A stretch of 64,000 bases of DNA. It comes from Chthonomonas sp. Lineage in GTDB: Bacteria; Armatimonadota; Fimbriimonadia; Fimbriimonadales; Fimbriimonadaceae. The notes under the pieces were generated by a model. It was not told the DNA's origin. It did no database searches and saw nothing but the letters and a program-made list of their open reading frames with translations. Position numbers and translations under genes: made by a program. The stretch spans positions 1-64,000 of the forward strand of contig JAEURR010000007.1 of the NCBI GenBank assembly GCA_016788115.1, given 5' to 3'. Positions 21,320 to 29,370 of this stretch are shown in pieces (position 1 is the first letter of the stretch; each line of letters begins with the position of its first letter).

Positions 21320-22144
21320 TCAGGAGGGCAACTCCCCGGCCGCGAACAGCACGTCCTCGCCCAGCAGTTGGACTCGCGCCTGGCCCAGACGAATCAGCTC
21401 AAGCAGCGCCAAGAACCACCACACGGCCTCGGTCCGGGTGAACTCGCCGACGACGATCTCGTCCAGAGGCCTGAACTCCTTGGGGAGGACCTTGGCCACC
21501 TCGACCATTTGCTGGGCAAGCGACCGCCGAGGCTTGTTGAGGATCTCCGGGCGCTCGGGGACCGCGCGCTTAAGCAGCCGCTCAAGCGCGCGCGACAGAT
21601 CGCCTGCCGTGACCGCACCCATTTCGTACGGGACCTCGTAGAGCGTTTCATCGCCGCCCGTGCGGAAGAACCGCTGCTCGCGATCCTGATACCAGAGGCT
21701 CAGGCACTCGACTGCGTCTGCATATTCATGCACGCTTGCTTCGTATTCGAAGTCCGATCCCTCTTCCAGATCCTCAGTGGCCAAAGTTGGCACCGGGATC
21801 AGTCGCCACGCCTTCCGCTCCACCAGGAAGCTCAGAGCGACGAGCGCAGACCCCGCCTCCTCCAAATCTTGATCGTGATCGGCCCGACCCAGGAGGTAAG
21901 AGAAGTACGCCTCACATATCGGGAGTAGCGGGACACCCAGCAGGTCCACCCGCTGGTTCCGCACGCTATTCAGCAGCATGCCCAGCGACCCGGAAAACGC
22001 TTCGCACTCGACCGTTATCGGCGGCTCGGAAGCAAATCCCAGCCGAGTCAGCTTTTGGATGTGGGTGGATTCAGAACTCACGTTGTTCTGTAAAGACGAT
22101 CCGCACGGGCCTTGTAGCGCGGGAAAATTGCGCCCGATGTGCAC
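21320..22144 (-). CDS. scpA: Segregation and condensation protein A
   Basis: The kleisin subunit of the SMC-ScpAB complex, bridging SMC heads and binding ScpB. The block ITVECEAFSGSLGMLLNSV followed by NQRVDLLGVPLLPICEAYFSYL is the conserved ScpA N-terminus. The acidic middle and the C-terminal helix (VGEFTRTEAVWWFLALLELIRLGQ) follow in order. The start is uncertain: GTG at 22144 gives 274 aa, but the first 35 residues look unconserved and GTG at 22081 gives 253 aa, closer to the family's usual length; neither has a clear Shine-Dalgarno. The 185-nt gap to the tRNA-Cys terminator (22145-22330) is relatively A+T-rich and holds no gene. Confidence 0.92.
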   Translation of the reverse strand: MHIGRNFPALQGPCGSSLQNNVSSESTHIQKLTRLGFASEPPITVECEAFSGSLGMLLNSVRNQRVDLLGVPLLPICEAYFSYLLGRADHDQDLEEAGSALVALSFLVERKAWRLIPVPTLATEDLEEGSDFEYEASVHEYADAVECLSLWYQDREQRFFRTGGDETLYEVPYEMGAVTAGDLSRALERLLKRAVPERPEILNKPRRSLAQQMVEVAKVLPKEFRPLDEIVVGEFTRTEAVWWFLALLELIRLGQARVQLLGEDVLFAAGELPS

Positions 22145-22330
22145 GTTAGAGTGTATAGGTTTCAGTATCTATTCATGCAGCTTGCTGGACAAGCGACATG
22201 TTAGCTCGTTGTTTCATGACGCTAGATCTGAGCGCTCTGCGCCCTTGCAAGACTTGTACTTTGAGATGTGCATCCACACGACTAAGTGCAAGTTATTATC
22301 CAAAATTACGCCTGTGCTGCATCGACGCAG

Positions 22331-22365
22331 ACAAAAAAGAAAGCTGATCCGAAATCGGACCAGCT
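22331..22365 (-). terminator. Terminator of the tRNA-Cys transcript
   Basis: On the minus strand an 11-bp stem (arms 22355-22365 and 22342-22352, one G-U wobble) is followed by TTCTTTTTTG. It lies 20 nt past the tRNA 3' end. Confidence 0.88.
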
Positions 22366-22384
22366 CTTGAAAGGAACAAACTTT

Positions 22385-22460
22385 TGGAGGCGCCGAGCGG
22401 ATTCGAACCGCTGGATAAAGGTTTTGCAGACCTTCCCCTTAACCACTTGGGTACGGCGCC
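22385..22460 (-). tRNA. tRNA-Cys (anticodon GCA)
   Basis: A full cloverleaf on the minus strand. The acceptor stem GGCGCCG (22454-22460) pairs with CGGCGCC (22389-22395), the discriminator is U as expected for tRNA-Cys, and the CCA end is encoded (22385-22387). The anticodon loop reads CTGCAAA, giving GCA. The T arm contains GGTTCGAATCC. It is transcribed alone with its own terminator. Confidence 0.97.
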
Positions 22461-22469
22461 AGGAGCCCA

Positions 22470-22499
22470 GTTATACCGCATTGGGTCGGGTATCGTCAG
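22470..22499 (-). promoter_or_regulatory. Possible promoter of tRNA-Cys
   Basis: CTGACG (22494-22499), an 18-nt spacer and TATAAC (22470-22475) precede the tRNA by about 10 nt. The -10 is a good match, the -35 a partial one. Confidence 0.45.
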
Positions 22500-22508
22500 G
22501 GCACGCAC

Positions 22509-22886
22509 ATGTCTAAAGCTGAAGTCTGGCTAGCATTCCTCACCGAACGGCAGTTCTCACCCGAGAGCCTGCCGGGTGGCGAGATTCGGTTCACCGTCGA
22601 TGAGAATGTCTTCGTCTTACACCCGGAGCCAGACGATGCGAGCTACTTCAAGCTGAGCTTTTACCACGTGTGGGACAAGGACCAGCCTGCGGCGTCGCAC
22701 GAGCTCCTAGAGGAGCTCAACATGAAGGTCAAATGCGTGAAGCTATGGGTGCAAGCGGACGTGCTGTGCGTCACGTGCGAAGCATTTTATGCAGATGCGA
22801 CGCAAGCGACGGCGATGTTCGACCGGTACATGACCCAGATCTACGGGGCAGTACAGGTCATCCAAGCTGGCCACTTTCCCGACTAG
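22509..22886 (+). CDS. Small cytosolic protein, YbjN-like
   Basis: A 125-aa protein without signal or membrane segment. The alternating strand/helix order (EIRFTVDENVFVLHPE, then SYFKLSFYHVW, VKLWVQADVLCVTCEAFY, and a C-terminal helix) resembles the YbjN / type III chaperone-like fold, but no diagnostic motif makes this certain. It is divergent from tRNA-Cys and its stop overlaps the convergent peptidase stop by 4 nt. Function unknown. Confidence 0.7.
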   Translation: MSKAEVWLAFLTERQFSPESLPGGEIRFTVDENVFVLHPEPDDASYFKLSFYHVWDKDQPAASHELLEELNMKVKCVKLWVQADVLCVTCEAFYADATQATAMFDRYMTQIYGAVQVIQAGHFPD

Positions 22887-24394
22887 TGCTCGTGATCGTG
22901 CTCGTCCTCAGGCGCGATGCCGCCGGAGCGTGGAGCCGGCTCAGCCGGTAGGGGCCACTTCTCTGGCCTCCACAGCTTCTCGGGGGCACAAGCCACGTTG
23001 TAAGCCAGCAGAGCCGTATTCACCGACATCTGCCTCAATCCGGGAAGGAATGCGTTCGTATAGCGGTCGTTAGCCGTGTGCCAGATGAACCGGTACGTCT
23101 GTGGACCAGTCTTGCCCCACGCGAACGCGGGGATCCCCTGGGCCAAGTAGGAAGCGTGGTCACTTCCCCCGCCTCGCATCCACTGACCGCCCGCGTCGCT
23201 CACCACAATGGGCTGCTCCGGAAACGCCTTGGCGTAGTCCGACAGGGCGCGCTCGATGATGGGCCTCCAAGCAGGCATCACGCTGAGCGAGGACTGGTAG
23301 TTCGAACCCGAATCCTCGTTGAAGACGGCCACAAGCTTCTGCCGATCCCACTTCTTTGCATCGGCGGCGCTGCCATACAGGCCCTGCTCTTCCCCGCTCC
23401 AGAGGATGATCCGCATCGACCGGACGGGCTTCGCTTTGGCCATCGCGATCAGGCGCGCAGCCTCCAGGCTCACGCTCGAGCCGGTTCCATTGTCGCTGGT
23501 CCCCTGCGATCCCGGGCCGTCCCAGCTGTCGAAGTGCCCCCCAAACATCACCCATTCGTCCGCCTTCGAACTGCCGGGCCAATCGGCCACCAGATTGTAC
23601 TGGGGCACGGGCTTGGTCCCAATGTACTGATCGAGGTTGAACTCGAGCTCCACCGGACGGCCGGCCTCGGTCATGCGTCGGATCCACCGGAAGTCTCCGA
23701 ATCGGATGTTGACGCGCGTGTCCTTCGGGGCGTTGCCAGCGACCAATGGTGCCCACGAACCACTCGTGTGCACCCAGTTCTGTTTGTCCGCCCCGCCGAA
23801 GACCTTGCCAGCAATGCCGAGCTTGTCCAGTGCCGCTTCGACGTCCTCAAGCGCAGCGAGCGCAGGGTTCTTGGTGCGAAGCTCTGGCGTCAGCGGTACC
23901 AGCGGCCGGGAGCCGCGCATCGTCGCCGCCGTCTCCATGAGAATCCACTTCCCCTTCAGCTGGTCCTTGCGGAGCTCAAACTCGGCCATGGACTTCGGTT
24001 GGATGGCCGTCAGGGCTTTGCGCGGGCCGTCAGTGCCGGGCATCCAGGCGGCGCTGCTGAACATGAGGTCCCACCGCACCGGTTGGTTCATTCGGCCAAA
24101 CGAAGACGGTCCGCGGTCGAAGCCAAAAGGGACCTCCCCCCACTTCTCCAGGCGCACGTTTTGCCAACCCCAGCTGCGCAGCTTCTGCATCGCCCATTGC
24201 TGACCGCGGGCCAGGTTTTTCGAGCCAGTGAGGCGCGGGCCAATGTCGTAGGAGAGCTCCTTCAGAAGGACGGCCGCTTGGTTACGATCCATCCCCTCGC
24301 TGAGAATGACCTTGATGGTCCCCGGATCTCCCTGAGCCCACACTTGGGCCGCGCACAGGAGTGCACAAGACGAAAGCCAGCGTCGAAGCCTCAT
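22883..24394 (-). CDS. Secreted zinc peptidase, M28 family (carboxypeptidase Q-like)
   Basis: A 503-aa exported amino- or carboxypeptidase. A signal peptide (MRLRRWLSSCALLCAAQVWA) is followed by an N-terminal segment and a PA-type insertion (about 110-260). The M28 domain follows: GGHFDSWDGPGSQGTSDNGTG with the histidine and bridging aspartate, SGEEQGLYGS with the catalytic Glu pair, NEDSG, and the last zinc histidine in WHTANDRYT. The C-terminus ends in the acidic, histidine-rich EDEHDHEH, which could hold metal. It lies 15 nt downstream of the first dockerin-tailed gene on the same strand, so it may share that transcript. Confidence 0.92.
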   Translation of the reverse strand: MRLRRWLSSCALLCAAQVWAQGDPGTIKVILSEGMDRNQAAVLLKELSYDIGPRLTGSKNLARGQQWAMQKLRSWGWQNVRLEKWGEVPFGFDRGPSSFGRMNQPVRWDLMFSSAAWMPGTDGPRKALTAIQPKSMAEFELRKDQLKGKWILMETAATMRGSRPLVPLTPELRTKNPALAALEDVEAALDKLGIAGKVFGGADKQNWVHTSGSWAPLVAGNAPKDTRVNIRFGDFRWIRRMTEAGRPVELEFNLDQYIGTKPVPQYNLVADWPGSSKADEWVMFGGHFDSWDGPGSQGTSDNGTGSSVSLEAARLIAMAKAKPVRSMRIILWSGEEQGLYGSAADAKKWDRQKLVAVFNEDSGSNYQSSLSVMPAWRPIIERALSDYAKAFPEQPIVVSDAGGQWMRGGGSDHASYLAQGIPAFAWGKTGPQTYRFIWHTANDRYTNAFLPGLRQMSVNTALLAYNVACAPEKLWRPEKWPLPAEPAPRSGGIAPEDEHDHEH

Positions 24395-24408
24395 CCCGCT
24401 ACTTTACA

Positions 24409-25803
24409 TCAAAGTACGGGGTCGCCCGACTTCTCGTACGAATCCGAAAGCAACAGGTAGTCGAAGAAGTCGACTTCGCCGTCCCGGTTCAGGTCAGCTC
24501 CCGCGATGTAGCCTGGGCCACCCGAGCTGGTTTCGTACGCCCCGCTCAAGATCAGGTAGTCGAAGAAGTCGACGTTGTCGTCCCCATTGCAGTCGCCGTT
24601 TGTAAGATCGATCGTGCCTAGGTTGACCGAACCAGCAGACGTTGAGTAGGCAACGTTCTTCCGGAGCCAGGTGTCCACCTTCACCGAGAACGTGCTTGGA
24701 CCACCGGGAGCGCCGGGGGTAATGTCCTTCACGACAAAGCTGCCGTCCGCCTGGACGGTTGCCACGGCATCATGCACGGTGAAGAACCGCTTGAGGGTCA
24801 CCGTCACCGTCTTGGGGGCCGTGCCGGGAGCGATCGGGCCGAAGTTCAGCTTGCCTGAAACGGTCCGTCCTGAGGTATCGACAAAGAGCCCGATCGCCGG
24901 ATGATAGATGCCGTCTGCCGAAGACGACCGGTCCAGATCGACTCGCTCCGAATAGGTGAAGGGGCCACCCGCAGTGTTGGTCAGGTCCTGGAAGATGTAA
25001 TCTGGCGCGTTCACGCTCAGCCCCGAGCTGGCCTTGCTCGAATCGATCCACGCCCACTTGCTGCTCTTCGAGGGATTCGTGCCCGGATACACCGGATCAC
25101 CCGGCGATCTCATGGGAACGAGTGCAAGCTGGAAACTCTCGGTCGTCAGCGGAACAACCGTGCTAGAACTGACCGTCGTTGCGACGGACAGTTCCACTGC
25201 GCCACCGACTCCAGGAAGCGCCCAGCCTTGACTGACTTGCGAAAGGTCAATGACGCCCGAAATGAACCCCGCGGTGAGGTTACGGTAGACCAATGCGATC
25301 GACGTCAGGGGTTGCGAAGCAAACGGACCGGCTGAGCTGGTCCCAGCACCCAGATAGGTTGTGACGGTGACCACCAGGTCCTTCATCCCGGACGCCGTCG
25401 GAGTTCCGGCAGGATTCCATAACCCAAAGAAGGAGGCGGCAGAGGCGACCTTGAACTGCGTACCCGATGCCAGGGTCATATCGTCGGCATAGCGGTACGC
25501 ACGGTAGGTGTCGGCCTCCAGGTCGGCAGGGACCGACCCGCCATAAACCGATGAAAAGAGAGCCGATGGGTTGGGCAAACTGCCAAGATTCGCGTGCGTC
25601 GCATCGTACGCGGCAGCAAAGGTGACGGCGTCACGTTGGCCCTGCGCAGCGGCGGGCATGGGATTCCAGCCACCGACCGGGTTCCCGTTCAAATCCAGCA
25701 CCGCGTAGGCATCTGGCGTAATTGACCGGAAGCTCTTGTCGCTCGCGGCAGCATAGGCGCTACAAAGCACCGCCAGCAATGCGATCCCGTATTTCACTCT
25801 CAT
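24409..25803 (-). CDS. Secreted protein with C-terminal dockerin-like tail (paralogue 1)
   Basis: A 464-aa exported protein of unknown function. The ATG at 25803 follows AGAGGGGAG and opens a signal peptide (MRVKYGIALLAVLCSAYAAA). The body is beta-rich with no enzyme motif I recognise. The last 61 residues (404-464) contain two dockerin-type calcium loops of the form D-x-N-x-D-x6-D: DCNGDDNVDFFDYL and DLNRDGEVDFFDYL, each followed by LSxxYE. Three more genes downstream in coordinate order have the same plan. Dockerins normally bind cohesins, but no cohesin is in the window, so the tail may anchor or sort the protein. Confidence 0.85.
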   Translation of the reverse strand: MRVKYGIALLAVLCSAYAAASDKSFRSITPDAYAVLDLNGNPVGGWNPMPAAAQGQRDAVTFAAAYDATHANLGSLPNPSALFSSVYGGSVPADLEADTYRAYRYADDMTLASGTQFKVASAASFFGLWNPAGTPTASGMKDLVVTVTTYLGAGTSSAGPFASQPLTSIALVYRNLTAGFISGVIDLSQVSQGWALPGVGGAVELSVATTVSSSTVVPLTTESFQLALVPMRSPGDPVYPGTNPSKSSKWAWIDSSKASSGLSVNAPDYIFQDLTNTAGGPFTYSERVDLDRSSSADGIYHPAIGLFVDTSGRTVSGKLNFGPIAPGTAPKTVTVTLKRFFTVHDAVATVQADGSFVVKDITPGAPGGPSTFSVKVDTWLRKNVAYSTSAGSVNLGTIDLTNGDCNGDDNVDFFDYLILSGAYETSSGGPGYIAGADLNRDGEVDFFDYLLLSDSYEKSGDPVL

Positions 25804-25867
25804 TTTGACTTCGACTCCCCTCTGCCGTCTGGCAAGGCATGACAAATCGCCCCGCACAGCGTTACTT

Positions 25868-25896
25868 ACTCTATCACGAAAAAGCCCTGGGAACAA
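25868..25896 (-). promoter_or_regulatory. Possible promoter of dockerin-tailed gene 1
   Basis: TTGTTC (25891-25896), 17-nt spacer, TAGAGT (25868-25873) on the minus strand, about 65 nt upstream of the start codon. The -35 box lies in the T-rich end of the preceding terminator. The segment GTGATAGAG resembles GTGATAGGA in the promoter of paralogue 3. Confidence 0.45.
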
Positions 25897-25929
25897 GAAA
25901 GAAACCCCGCGGCGGCCAACGCCGCGGGG
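25893..25929 (-). terminator. Terminator after dockerin-tailed gene 2
   Basis: A 10-bp G+C stem (arms 25920-25929 and 25905-25914) is followed on the minus strand by TTTCTTTCTTG. It stands 25 nt after the stop of the 25954-27468 gene. Confidence 0.88.
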
Positions 25930-25953
25930 CATTCCAGTACGAACCAAGTATCT

Positions 25954-26064
25954 TTACGGAAGCTCGGGATCGTCTTCCAACTCGTAGCTGTCGTTCAGCA
26001 ACAGGAAGTCGAAGAAGTCGATCGTCCCGTCGCGGGTGAAGTCAGCCGTGAAGTTGTCAATGTA
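25954..26064. repeat. 111-bp direct repeat, copy A (3' end of paralogue 2)
   Basis: Identical base for base to 27660-27770. It encodes the second calcium loop and the C-terminal LEDDPELP. Similarity continues with few differences to about 26190, including another identical run of about 80 bp around the first calcium loop. Confidence 0.95.
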
Positions 26065-27468
26065 GGCGGCATCCGGGAACGCCGACTCGTACCCTGCCGA
26101 GACGATCAGATAGTCGAAGAAGTCGACCGTCGTGTCGTCGTTGGCTTCGCCGTTCGGAAGGACCAGGTTCGCATTCGTCACGCTGCCGGCGGTAGTATTC
26201 ACCGTCAGGTTGCGTCGAAGGAAGCCTGGAACTTTGACCGAGAGGTTGCGAACGCCGCCTGCTCCAGTCTGTGTCTTGTCAACGAGGTAGTACTTGTAGG
26301 TATCGCCCGAGACGTGGACAAGAGGCACGGCGCGATCATCCGCCTTCGCGTCGAACTGGATGACTGCAGCGGGCTCAGGGATGAGCGCTACCGAAGGATC
26401 AACCATGCCGGTCAGCTTCACCGTGCCCGAGATCACACGTGCATTGGTGTCTGCCCAAAAGCTCATCGCATGGTGAAGTTGGGTCCCAGCACGGACTCCC
26501 GGATTCGAGAGAATGAGGCTCGCATCGTTCGGAACGAGTTCAGACCAAGAGTTATCGCCCAAGGCGTCCGTCGTAAAGAAGTCGTCGTGCTGGTAGTCCG
26601 AGTCGTTCACGAAGTTGGCACCGACTCCGTCCCAAGTCGCATCCACAACGTCTTCCCACGCGTCATTGTCGCTGCCCGCGGGGTTGGTACCAACCGGCAG
26701 ATCACCGGTGGTGCTCCAGTTCAGCTGGTAGCCGACCGCGATGCCTGCGGTGGATGACACTTCACGGAAGTTCGTGCGGCTCGCGCCCGATCCATCGTAA
26801 GTGAGGAAGGTGAGCGACATACCGCCGCCCGTGTCCGGCATGTTGAACTGCAAGCTCGACGTCGTGAGGTTGCTGCTCAGAGCGTATCCTCCAGCTGCAA
26901 GACCGTCGTAGAAGAGCGCGACGCTTTCATTCGTTGAGAGCGAGTTCGGGCCTACTCCCGTGATGTCCACGACATTCTCCGAAGAGATGACGATGGCCAG
27001 ATTGTTCGAGTCGCCTGAGCCTGGAGCCCAGCGGGCTGCGAGCCAAAGAGCGCGAACCGGTTGACCGGCCGCCGCGGCTGGCAATCGCATGTCGTCCATC
27101 GAGAAGGCGTTCTGATAGCCCGTGAACAACGTCAGAGGCACGTTCGTCGGCCAGCCCGATGGAGCGACGCCACCCGGGGCGTACTTGTACGTCGGGAACG
27201 GATTTGTCGTCAACGTGTTGGCGTTGACTCCTGCGCCGTTGTACAGGTCCACGAAGACTGGCGCATCACGCCAGAATCCCTGATTGGCCAGTTCCTGGGC
27301 TGCGCCAGAAATCCGACCATGCTTGTACGCGGCGACAGCAGAGGCTTGGCGCGGAGTGAGCTTGGACGAGTCCACTTCCGTCCGCACAGGGCGGGCGAAT
27401 GCAGAAACGCCGAAGAGAGCGAGTGCAGTGAGGGCGAACCCTCGAGTAAGCGTATTTGTGTTGTTCAA
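25954..27468 (-). CDS. Secreted protein with dockerin-like tail (paralogue 2)
   Basis: A 504-aa exported protein. The likely start is TTG at 27468, seven bases after a perfect GGAGGA; the product then opens with a signal peptide (LNNTNTLTRGFALTALALF, ending around SAFA). The body shares its plan with paralogue 3: YKYAPGGVAPSGWP and GYQNAFSMDDMR near the N-terminus, and SDYQHDDFFTTDALG in the middle. The dockerin-like tail has ANDDTTVDFFDYL and DFTRDGTIDFFDFL; in the first loop the leading aspartate is replaced by glutamate. The last 111 nt are identical to those of paralogue 3. Function unknown; conserved secreted family by inference. Confidence 0.85.
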   Translation of the reverse strand: MNNTNTLTRGFALTALALFGVSAFARPVRTEVDSSKLTPRQASAVAAYKHGRISGAAQELANQGFWRDAPVFVDLYNGAGVNANTLTTNPFPTYKYAPGGVAPSGWPTNVPLTLFTGYQNAFSMDDMRLPAAAAGQPVRALWLAARWAPGSGDSNNLAIVISSENVVDITGVGPNSLSTNESVALFYDGLAAGGYALSSNLTTSSLQFNMPDTGGGMSLTFLTYDGSGASRTNFREVSSTAGIAVGYQLNWSTTGDLPVGTNPAGSDNDAWEDVVDATWDGVGANFVNDSDYQHDDFFTTDALGDNSWSELVPNDASLILSNPGVRAGTQLHHAMSFWADTNARVISGTVKLTGMVDPSVALIPEPAAVIQFDAKADDRAVPLVHVSGDTYKYYLVDKTQTGAGGVRNLSVKVPGFLRRNLTVNTTAGSVTNANLVLPNGEANDDTTVDFFDYLIVSAGYESAFPDAAYIDNFTADFTRDGTIDFFDFLLLNDSYELEDDPELP

Positions 27469-27611
27469 AACAAAGTCCTCCAAATTTCTTTGCGGGACCC
27501 GTTCTGTAATCGACGTTCTGAAGCAATAGAAGAAAAAGCAGTCTGTGACTGTGGTCTATCTTACAACGGAAAATCCGAAATGGAGCAAGAAATCTCCAGA
27601 ACAAAAGGAAG

Positions 27612-27638
27612 AACCCGCGCCACAGAGTGGCGCGGGTT
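27612..27638 (-). terminator. Terminator after dockerin-tailed gene 3
   Basis: A 12-bp stem (arms 27627-27638 and 27612-27623, three-base loop) is followed on the minus strand by CTTCCTTTTG. It lies 22 nt after the stop of the 27660-29192 gene. Confidence 0.85.
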
Positions 27639-27659
27639 CCTTGGATAACCCAGGTTTCC

Positions 27660-27770
27660 TTACGGAAGCTCGGGATCGTCTTCCAACTCGTAGCTGTCGT
27701 TCAGCAACAGGAAGTCGAAGAAGTCGATCGTCCCGTCGCGGGTGAAGTCAGCCGTGAAGTTGTCAATGTA
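27660..27770. repeat. 111-bp direct repeat, copy B (3' end of paralogue 3)
   Basis: Partner of 25954-26064, offset 1706 bp, with identical sequence across 111 bp. The identity starts exactly at the stop codon, so selection on the tail plus recent duplication or gene conversion is likely. Confidence 0.95.
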
Positions 27771-29192
27771 CGCGGTGTCCGGAAACGCGGACTCGTACCC
27801 TGCCGAGACGATCAGATAGTCGAAGAAGTCGACCGTCGTGTCGTCGTTGGCTTCGCCGTTCGGAAGGACCACGTTTGCATTCGTCACGCTACCACCGGTG
27901 GTGTTCACCGAGATGTTGCGTCGAAGGAAGCCAGGAACCTTGAACGAGAGGTCGCGAACGCCACCTGCGCCAGTCGGGGTCAGGTCGACCAACTCGTACG
28001 AGTAGACGTCGCCGCTCACGTGCACCAACGGCACTGTTCGGTCGTCAGCCTTAGCATTCACCTGGACTCCGGTCGAGAACTCAGGAATGAGCGCCAAAGC
28101 CGGATCGACCATACCAGTCAGCTTGACAGTTCCCTTGATCGTGCGCAGGTTGCTGTCACCGAAAACGGTCCAGCAGTGCACAAGGTCGGTACCGGCGTAC
28201 GGAGCCGAAGTCAGAGGCGAGACATAGATCTCAGCCCATGCATTCGCGCCCAGTGACTGCGTGGTGAACAGATCATCGTGCTGATAGTCCGATCGGTTGA
28301 CGTAGTTGGCAACCACGCCGTCCCAGGTCGATTCGGTGTCATCTTCCCACGCTGGCTTGGCCGAGCTGGCGGTATTGGTACCGACCGGGTTCGTGCCGCC
28401 AGTGGCGCTGAAGTTGAACGTCCAGGCTGGGTATGCAATACCTGTGGCACTAATCTCTCGAACGTTCGTCGGTGCTGAAGACGGGCCATCAAAGGTGAAA
28501 GCCGTCATTGCCAGACCGCCACCGTTCGCAGGCATGTTGAGCTGCAGACCGCTGGCCGACAGATCGCTTCGGAGTCCGTAGAATCCACCAAAGGTCGTGA
28601 TGCTGTAGAACAGCGCGACGCCATCGTTCTCCGAAACGAATGATGGACCGTTGCCGGTCAGGTCAACGTCATTCGTCGAGGAGATGAGCAGAATCAGGTT
28701 CCAGCGGGTCGTGTCGGTTGCGTCACCGTCACCTAGGCCAGGGGTGTACCGGTAAGCAGTCCAGAAGCCGCGGATCGGCTTGCCTGCCATGCCAGTCATC
28801 GCATTGACGTCGTCCATGGCGAAGCAGTTCTGGTAGGCCGACGTGCCATAGGTGAACAGCGGAGGCGAGGCCGGGTAACCGGCAGGTGCGACGCCGCCCG
28901 GAGCGAACTTGTACGACCGCGAAATGCTAGCTGGGAACACTGCTGGGTTCAACTGAGCGTTGTTGTAGATCTCAGTGAAGACAGGTGCGTCCTTTGCCAA
29001 CGGGTTGCTGGTGAGTGGAATGATCGGGCCCACAATCTTACCGTTGACGACTCGCGCCGCGGCTTCAGCCGAGTAGTTGATCATCTTGCTCGTATCGGCG
29101 ACGACCAGCGGGGTCGTCGGACGAGCGAACGAAGACGCCGCAACCGCCAGGGCTGCGATCGTCAGAGTTGCATGCTTGTACGAAAGAATCAT
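27660..29192 (-). CDS. Secreted protein with dockerin-like tail (paralogue 3)
   Basis: A 510-aa exported protein. The ATG at 29192 lies after TTGGAGGACTT, the same ribosome-binding sequence as in paralogue 2. Signal peptide: MILSYKHATLTIAALAVAAS, ending around SFA. The body is clearly homologous to paralogue 2 (YKFAPGGVAPAGYP, AYQNCFAMDDVN, SDYQHDDLFTTQSLG, KLTGMVDPALALIPE), with no catalytic motif that I can identify. The C-terminal tail has the two VDFFDYL/IDFFDFL calcium loops and ends in DDPELP. It has its own promoter (29294-29322) and terminator, so the paralogues are separate transcripts. Confidence 0.86.
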   Translation of the reverse strand: MILSYKHATLTIAALAVAASSFARPTTPLVVADTSKMINYSAEAAARVVNGKIVGPIIPLTSNPLAKDAPVFTEIYNNAQLNPAVFPASISRSYKFAPGGVAPAGYPASPPLFTYGTSAYQNCFAMDDVNAMTGMAGKPIRGFWTAYRYTPGLGDGDATDTTRWNLILLISSTNDVDLTGNGPSFVSENDGVALFYSITTFGGFYGLRSDLSASGLQLNMPANGGGLAMTAFTFDGPSSAPTNVREISATGIAYPAWTFNFSATGGTNPVGTNTASSAKPAWEDDTESTWDGVVANYVNRSDYQHDDLFTTQSLGANAWAEIYVSPLTSAPYAGTDLVHCWTVFGDSNLRTIKGTVKLTGMVDPALALIPEFSTGVQVNAKADDRTVPLVHVSGDVYSYELVDLTPTGAGGVRDLSFKVPGFLRRNISVNTTGGSVTNANVVLPNGEANDDTTVDFFDYLIVSAGYESAFPDTAYIDNFTADFTRDGTIDFFDFLLLNDSYELEDDPELP

Positions 29193-29293
29193 TGAATCTA
29201 AGTCCTCCAAGAGACGTTACAGGTTCAAGGCCACCCGCAGCCTCCGCGACCCCCAGTTCGTCATTGACCAGGCAGCGCGTTTAAGCTTGGGTT

Positions 29294-29322
29294 ATCCTAT
29301 CACAGCCGGAACCTAATGCCAA
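29294..29322 (-). promoter_or_regulatory. Promoter of dockerin-tailed gene 3
   Basis: TTGGCA (29317-29322), 17-nt spacer, TAGGAT (29294-29299) on the minus strand, about 100 nt upstream of the start codon. Both boxes fit sigma-70 well. Confidence 0.65.
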
Positions 29323-29370
29323 GAGGTTTTCGTACAATTTTCTCGGACTAGATTCTTGAACCCAGCATCA

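Noticed and set aside
22145-22330. A small gene in the A+T-rich gap before scpA
   Set aside because: Short frames here lack ribosome-binding sites and any conserved pattern; the part near 22331 is the tRNA-Cys terminator.
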